5,654 nucleotides of DNA, taken from NCBI GenBank assembly GCA_937910655.1, contig CALEMV010000209.1, forward strand, positions 1-5,654, in the 5' to 3' direction. The translations under genes and the position numbers were made by a program. The notes beneath the pieces were generated by a model, which worked only from the letters and a program-made list of their open reading frames with translations, was not told the origin of the DNA and did not search any database. Positions 1 through 5,254 of the stretch are shown piece after piece. This DNA comes from an uncultured Solobacterium sp. (GTDB lineage: Bacteria; Bacillota_I; Bacilli_A; Erysipelotrichales; Erysipelotrichaceae). Within the stretch, counting starts at the first letter, position 1, and the number at the start of each line of letters is the position of its first letter.

Positions 1-369
1 GAAGAAATCAAATCAACAAAGCTAAAGGGTGCAGAGACAATGTTGCTATTATATTTAGGTTTTAACCCTCAGGGCTTAACAAACACAGAATTGGTTGAAT
101 CTAGCAAGATGGATAAGGCAGCAGTATCTAGATCTCTTGCAGAGTTAGAAAAAGGAAAATTCATCCGTTTTGAGTACCGTAATGGTAAGAGCAGATATGG
201 TGCACATGCTGTATTAACAACAACTGGTAAAGAAGTCACAGACCGTATTGTAGAAAGAATCAGCAAGGTTCTAACAAAAGCATTAGGCCATTTAAGCGCT
301 GAAGACAAGAAATCTTTCTTAACAAATATGGCTGTTGTTGCATCTGCTATGTTAGAAATAGTAGAATAG
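1..369 (+). CDS. MarR-family transcriptional regulator, 5' end outside the window
   Basis: The frame is open from the first base and gives 122 residues to a TAG stop. The residues before the Met at 40 (EEIKSTKLKGAET) look like the helix that normally precedes the MarR helix-turn-helix, so that Met is probably internal although an AAGGG lies about 10 nt before it. Visible parts are a winged helix-turn-helix with LTNTELVESSKMDKAAVSRS as helix pair and recognition helix, then LAELEKGKFIRFEY, a basic wing (RNGKSRYG) and the beta strand HAVLTTTGKEV. A C-terminal helix pair for dimerisation ends the protein. MarR proteins are usually about 140-150 residues, so some 20-30 are missing at the left. 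These proteins are dimeric DNA-binding repressors that often act on their own operon and neighbours and respond to small ligands or redox. The ligand and targets here are unknown. The dyad just downstream could be a binding site. Confidence 0.85.
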   Translation, partial: EEIKSTKLKGAETMLLLYLGFNPQGLTNTELVESSKMDKAAVSRSLAELEKGKFIRFEYRNGKSRYGAHAVLTTTGKEVTDRIVERISKVLTKALGHLSAEDKKSFLTNMAVVASAMLEIVE

Positions 370-381
370 TATAGTGAAAAT

Positions 382-401
382 AAGATAGAGTAATCTATCT
401 T
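382..401 (+). terminator. Perfect 20-bp dyad: weak terminator, attenuator or operator
   Basis: Arms AAGATAGA and TCTATCTT pair perfectly around a GTAA loop and are followed by TTTATTTTA. An outer AAAAT (377-381) can also pair with ATTTT (405-409). The stem is AT-rich, so as an intrinsic terminator it would be leaky. It lies 12 bp after the MarR stop codon and only 10 nt before the GGAGG of the next gene, leaving no room for a separate promoter between them. Downstream expression would therefore need read-through. A palindrome of this size is also right for a MarR-type operator. The sequence alone does not separate these readings. Confidence 0.5.
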
Positions 402-420
402 TTTATTTTATGGAGGAAAT

Positions 421-1374
421 ATGAAGGATTATACAATTTTAGGTAGAGTAGCTAGCGGTTTAGGGATTACCTACGATAAGGACGCAGGTGTAGCTTGTGC
501 GACAGAGATGGGTTATACATATGCATTAACAATATTCCAGAATGTATATACAGTCATTGCTAAGTTCTGCGTTGTTGACCAAGACAATCGCAAACCAAAC
601 GATTTAAATCTACGTGGTCTTGTAAATGCTGTAAAGAAGGTGGGTAGTGCAAAAGCAAATGGTAATGTTGTAACGATTACATTCAAGACAGCATTTACTG
701 CAAATGGTAGAGCAAAGAATATTATTTCATCTATCCCAGAAATTATTAACTGGTTCCATATGAATGGCTATTCTAACTGTGCAGAAGAAACATTAGAACC
801 AGCAGATACAAGAGTATTTATCAAACAAGGTGCGATTCACTTCTATACAGAGGAAGTTGCAGTGCAAATGCTAACAGATTATACAGAAGCACAAACACAG
901 GCTCCTGTCATCGTTGAAAACTATGCACTAGGTACAGCGTTTGCCTTAGGTGGTGTTATTGCAGGTGCGATTCTGATTGTCGTGATTGGTCAGTTAGGAT
1001 ATATCTCAATTCTTGCGGGTGTAGCGATGGGCTTTATGACATTAACTGCATACCAAAAGGGCGCGGGTAAGTTAAGTAAGATTGGAATTGCAATCTGCTT
1101 CGTATTAATGGTTATTGGTGTTTATTATGCAAATAAGTTTGACTTTGCATTAACTGTTACACAGGCTTTCCATGAAGAAGGCTATACTAATGTTCGTATG
1201 ATGGACTCTTTCCAGGTATTACCTGAGCTAATGGAGAGAGGTCTTGTAGATAAGATGAACTACTATACAATGTTTGCCTTCCAGTGTGTAGCAGCATTAG
1301 GTGGTGCACTTTCTCCACTTACAGCATTACTACGTCAAAACAAGGCAGCTAGCATTACGAAAATTCTTGGATAG
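421..1374 (+). CDS. Hypothetical membrane protein: soluble N-terminal half and four predicted helices
   Basis: The 317-residue protein starts at an ATG with GGAGG 4 nt upstream (412-416), a strong site that settles the start. I do not recognise a family. Residues 1-165 are soluble with no signal peptide. They contain a mixed alpha/beta-looking stretch (VVTITFKTAFTANGRAKN near 83-100, then a helix and WFHMNGYSN near 111-119). Hydrophobic segments follow at about 168-190, 192-210, 219-236 and 282-304. The loop YQKGAGKLSK between segments 2 and 3 and the tail LRQNKAASITK are basic, so by the positive-inside rule both ends face the cytoplasm and the 237-281 loop (TQAFHEEGYTNVRMMDSF) faces outward. 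No catalytic motif, Cys cluster or nucleotide-binding loop is visible. The gene is probably co-transcribed with the upstream MarR gene, which may control it. A role in stress or envelope function would be a guess. Confidence 0.85.
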   Translation: MKDYTILGRVASGLGITYDKDAGVACATEMGYTYALTIFQNVYTVIAKFCVVDQDNRKPNDLNLRGLVNAVKKVGSAKANGNVVTITFKTAFTANGRAKNIISSIPEIINWFHMNGYSNCAEETLEPADTRVFIKQGAIHFYTEEVAVQMLTDYTEAQTQAPVIVENYALGTAFALGGVIAGAILIVVIGQLGYISILAGVAMGFMTLTAYQKGAGKLSKIGIAICFVLMVIGVYYANKFDFALTVTQAFHEEGYTNVRMMDSFQVLPELMERGLVDKMNYYTMFAFQCVAALGGALSPLTALLRQNKAASITKILG

Positions 1375-1407
1375 TACATCACATAATTTTACAAAATCTT
1401 GCCATAT

Positions 1408-1435
1408 TTGAATGACAATAAATTTGTACTATATA
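1408..1435 (+). promoter_or_regulatory. Possible plus-strand promoter before a structured non-coding segment
   Basis: TTGAAT (1408-1413) and TATATA (1430-1435) are separated by 16 nt, a moderate match to a sigma-A promoter. Initiation would fall near 1442, at the start of two consecutive hairpins. In AT-rich intergenic DNA such matches arise by chance, so this counts only together with the structure that follows. Confidence 0.3.
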
Positions 1436-1438
1436 AGT

Positions 1439-1550
1439 GCAGATAGGAATATCTGCCCTGAATGATTGCTCCCCTTAGCAAACATCAGTGAAATTCTATC
1501 CCCTTATTAAATAAAAACAAGAAAAGACCATGCGGAGGTCTTTTCTTGTT
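1439..1550 (+). ncRNA. Candidate small structured RNA with two C-rich TCCCCTTA motifs
   Basis: This stretch between convergent genes has no ORF but folds well. Hairpin 1 has GCAGATA (1439-1445) and TATCTGC (1450-1456) around GGAA. Hairpin 2 (1458-1488) pairs CTGA-TG-TTGCT with AGCAA-CA-TCAG, with a bulged A and an A-A mismatch, and shows CCCCTT in its loop. The motif TCCCCTTA occurs in that loop (1470-1477) and again in the linker (1499-1506). A 14-bp terminator-like stem follows at 1516-1550. C-rich accessible motifs that pair with Shine-Dalgarno regions are known in Firmicute sRNAs such as FsrA, RsaE and IsrR, some of them iron-regulated. I recognise no specific Rfam family. It could instead be the structured 3' UTR of the gene ending at 1374. 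Confidence 0.35.
1516..1550 (-). terminator. Strong terminator hairpin, best formed for leftward transcription
   Basis: AACAAGAAAAGACC (1516-1529) and GGTCTTTTCTTGTT (1537-1550) form a perfect 14-bp stem around a 7-nt loop. Read on the minus strand the stem is followed by TTTTTATTT, a proper U-tract. On the plus strand it ends in its own U-rich arm and then ATAGGGG, so rightward termination is weaker but possible. It is a second stop after the hairpin at 1576-1605 for the siderophore operon, and could be the 3' end of the candidate RNA on the plus strand. Confidence 0.8.
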
Positions 1551-1575
1551 ATAGGGGTAGTATATCCAATATAGG

Positions 1576-1605
1576 CAAAAGGCGCTACATTGCTAGCGCC
1601 TTTTG
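1576..1605. terminator. Bidirectional intrinsic terminator at the end of the siderophore operon
   Basis: CAAAAGGCGCTA (1576-1587) and TAGCGCCTTTTG (1594-1605) pair perfectly over 12 bp around CATTGC. The GC-rich core GGCGCTA/TAGCGCC is followed by TTTTGTT on the plus strand and by TTTTG on the minus strand, so it works both ways. It lies 11 bp beyond the esterase stop codon, the usual place for an operon terminator, and separates the convergent transcripts. Confidence 0.85.
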
Positions 1606-1616
1606 TTATGTAGTAC

Positions 1617-2267
1617 TTATAGTTGTTTCTCTAACCAATCGGATAGAGCTTTATAACGATTGGTTAGATTTTCATGATGCCCAAACTCATCAAATACAGA
1701 TATGAAGTGATTCAACTGTTTACGTAGACTTGAGTGAATCTCCTCTGCACACTTTGGTGCGTTATCTAAAATATTGTTGTGGTATGAACCTTCTGTTTTA
1801 CCGTTATATAAGTAAACGCTAGCGTTTTGGTTGATAACGGGATTCTCTTTGCAGAAGTTAACGAACTCTGGATACCAGAAGGAACCACAGATGGAGAATA
1901 CTGCACTAGGAATGTTTGTTCGATACAAACTATATACAGCGGCTAATCCTCCTAAGGAATAGCCACCATAAATGATTTTGTTTGTATCGATAGAATATCT
2001 ACTTTGAAGTTCTGGTAGAACGTTATTGAATAGTTCATTGTGATATTCATCTGCTTGTCCACCAAAGTGTTCTGCGCCTACTCTGGTAGCTTCTGCTTGC
2101 CATGGCGTATAATCTTTTAATCTATTTTCTGGTAGTAGTCCTACGAGAATTGCTTTTTCTTTGCAAGTGTATAGATGTTGTAGGTTACCATCATTGCATA
2201 GAATGAGTGGATATGCATAATTTGGATCGTAGTGTTGTGGTAGTGATAGTTTTGTTTGAATCATCAT
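1617..2267 (-). CDS. Cytoplasmic alpha/beta-hydrolase esterase, probable siderophore esterase (Fes/BesA/IroE-like)
   Basis: This 216-residue protein fits the putative esterase (esterase D, PF00756) fold. The nucleophile motif G102-Y-S104-L-G106 follows strand KIIYGG. The acid is probably E159 in YNGKTEG, and the base H197 in DEFGHHEN near the C-terminus. The early segment YPLILCNDGN is the usual first strand and oxyanion-hole region. There is no signal peptide or membrane segment, so it acts in the cytoplasm. As the last gene of a ferric-siderophore uptake operon, the likely role is hydrolysis of the ester backbone of an imported tricatecholate to release iron, as BesA does for bacillibactin and Fes for enterobactin. 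The start is 1 nt after the binding-protein stop and has only a weak ribosome site (AAAGAAAT), suggesting translational coupling. A second ATG follows directly. The fold is secure. The substrate is inferred from context, and a general carbohydrate or thioester esterase is the alternative. Confidence 0.87.
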   Translation of the reverse strand: MMIQTKLSLPQHYDPNYAYPLILCNDGNLQHLYTCKEKAILVGLLPENRLKDYTPWQAEATRVGAEHFGGQADEYHNELFNNVLPELQSRYSIDTNKIIYGGYSLGGLAAVYSLYRTNIPSAVFSICGSFWYPEFVNFCKENPVINQNASVYLYNGKTEGSYHNNILDNAPKCAEEIHSSLRKQLNHFISVFDEFGHHENLTNRYKALSDWLEKQL

Positions 2268-2268
2268 T

Positions 2269-3288
2269 TTATTTCTTTAGGAATGAGTTGATTGTTTCAA
2301 GTGCATCAATCACAGATGGACCGTAATCCATTAATTCATCATATGAGATTGTTAGGATCTTGCCATTCTTAATTGCAGGAACATCAGCTAGTACTGCGTT
2401 ATTCTTCATCAGTTCTACAGCGTTAGCATCTAGCTTCTGATTGCGGTCGCTTGTAACGTAGAGAATAAATTCAGGTGCAGATGTGACTAAGTTTTCTAGA
2501 GTTAATCCAGAAGTTCCTGTTGCGATATTCGTGTAACCAAATGCATTTAGAACACTTTCTTGTAGTGCTGACTTGTATGCGCCATATGTTTCATCATTGT
2601 ATGCACACATGATGAGTGCATTCTTTAGTTCCTTTGGTTGATTTTTATTTGCGGATAGTACAGAATCAACTCTTTCTTGTAGCTTCTTAGCGTATGCGTT
2701 TGCTTTTTCTTGTACGTTGAAGATGATACCGATGTTGATGATGTCTTCAATAACGTTGTTTAAGCTTTGTTCTGTGTTAGAAACAGATGCCTTTTGGGAG
2801 TAGATGCTGATACCATTTTGGTTCCATGTATCTACAGTTCCAAGTGACTTGTCTGAGAACATCATATTTCTACCGATAATTGCATCTGGGTTGTAGGAGA
2901 GTGCTACTTCTTGAGATACTGTCTTCTTATCACCAATGTGAGGAATCTTTTCGATTGCTTCAGCGTAGCTATCTGTAACCTTGTTATCTGGATCAAGCAT
3001 ACCAACAATCTTATCTTGTAGACCTAAATCAATTAGGATTTTAGTAGCAGATAAGTTGTTTGTAATTACATGTTCAGGAGCTTGTTCAAATGTCTGTGTA
3101 ATTTCTTTACCATCACCGTTGTATGTTGTGATTGTTACAGGGTACTTTGTTTCTTCTGCTTTTGTTTCTGTTGTGTTTTCTGTTGTAGATGCTGTGCTTT
3201 CCTTTTGGGAAGTTGCGGATTTGTTGCTGCAACCAATCAATGAGAATGATAATACTGCAGCGAGTGTAGCGTTTAATAATTTTTTCAT
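2269..3288 (-). CDS. Ferric-siderophore ABC transporter substrate-binding lipoprotein (FepB/FeuA/FhuD type)
   Basis: I chose the ATG at 3288 because AAAGGA lies 6 nt before it and the product then begins MKKLLNATLAAVLSFSLIGC, a canonical lipoprotein signal. An in-frame ATG at 3303, overlapping the ATPase stop as ATGA, would add five residues but has a poor ribosome site. From the chosen start the protein has 339 residues with Cys20 lipidated. A Ser/Thr/Glu-rich linker (21-48) tethers the domain to the membrane face. The mature part matches the class III periplasmic-binding fold (PF01497): QAPEHVITNNLSATKILIDLGLQDKIVGM (69-97) opens lobe 1, PDAIIGRNMM (134-143) is typical, a long backbone helix (about 178-212) links the lobes, and APEFILYVTSD (271-281) and VPAIKNGKILTI (303-314) close lobe 2. 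It binds the ferric ligand outside the cell and delivers it to the permease. The exact ligand, catecholate siderophore versus haem or cobalamin, cannot be read from sequence. The esterase neighbour favours a siderophore. Confidence 0.92.
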   Translation of the reverse strand: MKKLLNATLAAVLSFSLIGCSNKSATSQKESTASTTENTTETKAEETKYPVTITTYNGDGKEITQTFEQAPEHVITNNLSATKILIDLGLQDKIVGMLDPDNKVTDSYAEAIEKIPHIGDKKTVSQEVALSYNPDAIIGRNMMFSDKSLGTVDTWNQNGISIYSQKASVSNTEQSLNNVIEDIINIGIIFNVQEKANAYAKKLQERVDSVLSANKNQPKELKNALIMCAYNDETYGAYKSALQESVLNAFGYTNIATGTSGLTLENLVTSAPEFILYVTSDRNQKLDANAVELMKNNAVLADVPAIKNGKILTISYDELMDYGPSVIDALETINSFLKK

Positions 3289-3294
3289 GAGTTT

Positions 3295-3300
3295 TCCTTT
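3295..3300 (-). promoter_or_regulatory. Ribosome binding site that decides the lipoprotein start
   Basis: AAAGGA on the minus strand lies 6 nt upstream of the ATG at 3288 and overlaps the last base of the ATPase stop codon. It supports 3288 over the alternative ATG at 3303, which has no good site. Confidence 0.7.
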
Positions 3301-4055
3301 CATATATACTCTATTAATGCCTGTTGATCAGGGGTCCATGTCAGTTTACAGTTGATGCCATATACATCATGCATCGATTGTTCTGTGATTGTTGTTTGTG
3401 GTTTTCCTTCATAGCGGATAGTACCTTGTTTCATCAGATAGATATAATCTGAATAGCGACATGCAAGTTGAATATCATGTAATACCGCAAGAACATTGAT
3501 GTTTAAGTCTTTTACAATTTGTAGGATTTCAATTTGATATCGAATATCTAAGTGATTGGTTGGCTCATCCAATAGAAGAAGAGTTGGTTGTTGTGCAATG
3601 GCACGGGCTAAGGCAACACGTTGTTTTTCCCCTCCGGACAAGGAGAGGTAAGAGCGGTCTGCTTTATCTAGCATGCCAACTTTCTGTAGCGCATCTTCAA
3701 CAATTTCATAATCTTTGTGCGTTTCCGATTGCATAAACGGGATATGTGGTGTTCTTCCAAGAAGGACCATATCTTTGACGCTACAATCAAAATTGATTTC
3801 GTTGAACTGTGCTACGACCGCAATTTTCTTTGCAGCTTCTTTTAGGTGCAAATCATCGATACTTTTATTATCGAATAAAATTTCACCAGAATCTCTTTTC
3901 AAAACACGATAAATATTCTTTAGCAGTGTTGTCTTTCCACAACCGTTAGGGCCAAGGATCGTAACGAAATGCTGTTTATCTACATTGATGGAAACGTGGT
4001 CCAATATTTTTTTATCCTTGATGGAATAACATACATCTTTACAAGTTAAATCCAT
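3300..4055 (-). CDS. Iron-siderophore ABC transporter ATP-binding protein (FecE/FepC type)
   Basis: This 251-residue cytoplasmic ATPase starts at the ATG at 4055, with AAAGGTGG upstream and the permease stop 2 nt before it. The open frame runs on to 4298, but that part is the permease read in another frame. All motifs are present: Walker A GPNGCGKTT (35-43), Q-loop Q83, signature LSGGE (139-143), Walker B LLLLDEP (159-165), D-loop NHLD (167-170) and H-loop H193. The order and spacing, SGEILFDNKSIDDL after Walker A, and the C-terminal GKPQTTITEQSMHDVYGINCKL segment are typical of the FepC/FhuC/BtuD importer group. Length is normal. Two copies would bind the permease dimer through its cytoplasmic coupling loop and drive import of the ferric ligand. 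It is the second gene of the operon. Confidence 0.95.
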   Translation of the reverse strand: MDLTCKDVCYSIKDKKILDHVSINVDKQHFVTILGPNGCGKTTLLKNIYRVLKRDSGEILFDNKSIDDLHLKEAAKKIAVVAQFNEINFDCSVKDMVLLGRTPHIPFMQSETHKDYEIVEDALQKVGMLDKADRSYLSLSGGEKQRVALARAIAQQPTLLLLDEPTNHLDIRYQIEILQIVKDLNINVLAVLHDIQLACRYSDYIYLMKQGTIRYEGKPQTTITEQSMHDVYGINCKLTWTPDQQALIEYI

Positions 4056-4057
4056 AT

Positions 4058-5089
4058 TTAACCACCTTTCTGATTCTTGATGACAATGTAGACAAAGAAC
4101 GGTGCACCAACAAGTGCTGTAAAGATACCAATTGGTAACTCTGCATTCGGTATAAGACAACGTGCTAGCACATCTGCCCATATCACAAAGAGACTTCCTA
4201 GGACGATTGAGATAGGAATCATCTTCTGGTGACTTGTACCGACAAGAGCTCTTGCGATATGTGGTGTAATCAGTCCTACAAAGCCTATAATTCCACAACT
4301 TGAAACGAGAATACCTGTGATAAATGATATGACTAGCATGTAAATCATTCTGTATTTCTGTAGGGAAATACCCAGGGTAATTGCGACTTCATCTCCCATG
4401 AGCATCGCATTCATGATGCGGTGTTGTGTCATAAAGAAGAGGCAGGCAACTAAGATAATGATGAATGGAAGGAGAATACTTTCCCAAGAGGAACTGGCAA
4501 GAGAGCCCATGGTCCAGAATTTAATGGTCATCATATTGTCGGAGTTTGCGCCGATAGAGATGATGAAGTTGGAAATGGCACTAAATAGTGCATTGACAAC
4601 AACACCAGATAATACCAAGCTCGTGGTCGTAATCTTTTTACCTGCAGAAGCAATCACCAATACGATAATCGTTGCGATAATTGCGCCAAGGAAGGCACCA
4701 AAACCAATCAATGATTTAAGTCCTAGGATAATTAGGAGAGTTGCGCCAAAGGTTGCACCTGCGGAGATTCCCAATATATATGGTTCACAGATGGGATTAT
4801 TAACCGTTGTCTGCATCGTACTGCCACAAAGCGCAAGGCCTGCACCAGCGATGAGTCCCATAATGACACGAGGACTACGCATATTCCATACAATCGCAAT
4901 CGTAGATTTCGCAATATGATCTACATTTCCAATATGAAATAGATGCTTGATGATAATTTGATATGTATCTAAGATAGGAATCTTTACAGCACCTAGAGAT
5001 ACGGCAACTAGTAAGGATATCCCCAAACAGACACATAAGAACAGTAATAGATATGGAAATGCAATATCACGTTTCGACTTCACTATCAT
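4058..5089 (-). CDS. FecCD-family iron-siderophore ABC transporter permease
   Basis: This 343-residue protein has about ten hydrophobic helices and the FecCD (PF01032) landmarks. They are NMRSPRVIMGLIAGAGLALCG (69-89), TTVNNPICEPYILGISAGATFGA (94-116, normally RNPLA-P-LGISSGA), the cytoplasmic coupling region GDEVAITLGI (232-241), GIIGFVGLITPHIAR (266-280) and ELPIGIFTALVGAPFF (317-332). Length is normal. It forms the membrane channel of the importer. Only one permease gene is present, so it should work as a homodimer as in BtuC, whereas feuBC-type systems use two subunits. It is the first gene of the operon, and its last codons (KGG) contain the ribosome site of the ATPase. The only Shine-Dalgarno-like sequence, AAAGG at 5105-5109, is 15 nt from the ATG, which is unusually far. 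No better in-frame start exists. Confidence 0.95.
   Translation of the reverse strand: MIVKSKRDIAFPYLLLFLCVCLGISLLVAVSLGAVKIPILDTYQIIIKHLFHIGNVDHIAKSTIAIVWNMRSPRVIMGLIAGAGLALCGSTMQTTVNNPICEPYILGISAGATFGATLLIILGLKSLIGFGAFLGAIIATIIVLVIASAGKKITTTSLVLSGVVVNALFSAISNFIISIGANSDNMMTIKFWTMGSLASSSWESILLPFIIILVACLFFMTQHRIMNAMLMGDEVAITLGISLQKYRMIYMLVISFITGILVSSCGIIGFVGLITPHIARALVGTSHQKMIPISIVLGSLFVIWADVLARCLIPNAELPIGIFTALVGAPFFVYIVIKNQKGG
4062..4069 (-). promoter_or_regulatory. Ribosome binding site of the ATPase gene, inside the permease 3' end
   Basis: AAAGGTGG on the minus strand is formed by the last permease codons (Lys-Gly-Gly) and sits 6 nt before the ATG at 4055. It fixes the ATPase start and indicates translational coupling with the permease. 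Confidence 0.75.
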
Positions 5090-5116
5090 TGAATTTATGT
5101 CATACCTTTCGTTTAA

Positions 5117-5136
5117 GTTAGTTATGGCAAACTAAC
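5117..5136. promoter_or_regulatory. Inverted repeat downstream of the operon promoter, candidate metal-repressor operator
   Basis: GTTAGTT (5117-5123) and AACTAAC (5130-5136) are a perfect 7-bp inverted repeat around ATGGCA. It lies between the likely -10 of the leftward promoter and the permease start, covering about +3 to +22, where a bound repressor would block transcription. The TTAG...CTAA arms recall DtxR/IdeR iron-repressor sites, whose outer TTAG and CTAA arms are 11 nt apart. Here they are 10 nt apart and the inner arms differ, so the match is partial. A hairpin in the 5' leader is another reading. Confidence 0.45.
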
Positions 5137-5145
5137 CACCGTATC

Positions 5146-5174
5146 ATTATAAATGGAAAGTTTATGAATTTAAA
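5146..5174 (-). promoter_or_regulatory. Probable promoter of the siderophore uptake operon
   Basis: On the minus strand, TTTAAA (5169-5174) and a perfect TATAAT (5146-5151) are 17 nt apart. The -10 is consensus and the -35 matches TTGACA only partly. Initiation would fall near 5139, giving a leader of about 50 nt before the permease ATG. No other good promoter is visible in the operon, whose genes are otherwise almost contiguous. Confidence 0.55.
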
Positions 5175-5191
5175 TGTAGAATAGTAAAAAA

Positions 5192-5223
5192 ACATGGATA
5201 ATTATATAAAATATTATCCATGT
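5192..5223. promoter_or_regulatory. 11-bp-arm palindrome upstream of the AraC-type gene
   Basis: ACATGGATAAT (5192-5202) and ATTATCCATGT (5213-5223) are perfect inverted arms around an AT-only 10-nt spacer. The plus-strand gene starts 31 nt later. Seven A residues precede it (5186-5192), so on the minus strand it reads as a stem followed by a T-run, the form of an intrinsic terminator that would shield the uptake operon from leftward read-through. It could equally be an operator for the adjacent regulator or for Fur, because each arm contains GATAAT/ATTATC. The spacing is wrong for a classical Fur box. Confidence 0.45.
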
Positions 5224-5254
5224 AAGAAAGATTGTCTAAAGAAGAGGTAAAACT

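Noticed and set aside
69..308. Minus-strand open frame inside the MarR gene
   Set aside because: It is a shadow of the clearly coding plus-strand winged-helix gene.
1371..1432. Inverted repeat ATAGTACA (1371-1378) and TGTACTAT (1425-1432)
   Set aside because: Arms of 8 bp, 46 bp apart in AT-rich DNA and overlapping a stop codon, are weak; it might close the candidate RNA region but I would not annotate it.
2981..3355. Plus-strand open frame of 124 codons opposite the lipoprotein start
   Set aside because: It overlaps the signal peptide and linker of the binding protein and the end of the ATPase on the other strand; no ribosome site or recognisable domain.
3715..3912. Plus-strand open frame opposite the ATPase, and a similar minus-strand frame at 4732-4914 inside the permease
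   Set aside because: Both lie wholly within genes with complete family motifs and show no features of their own.
4056..4298. N-terminal extension of the ATPase frame
   Set aside because: The extra 81 residues are Cys/Tyr/Arg-rich nonsense from the permease read out of frame; the ATG at 4055 has a strong ribosome site and gives normal family length.
4398..4919. Long plus-strand open frame (173 codons) opposite the permease
   Set aside because: It is antisense to a certain FecCD permease, has no ribosome site, and its composition is what an antisense frame of a hydrophobic gene yields.
5197..5218. Classical Fur box in the divergent intergenic region
   Set aside because: GATAAT and ATTATC are present but separated by 10 bp instead of the 1-bp spacing of the classical 7-1-7 site, so I list only a palindrome.
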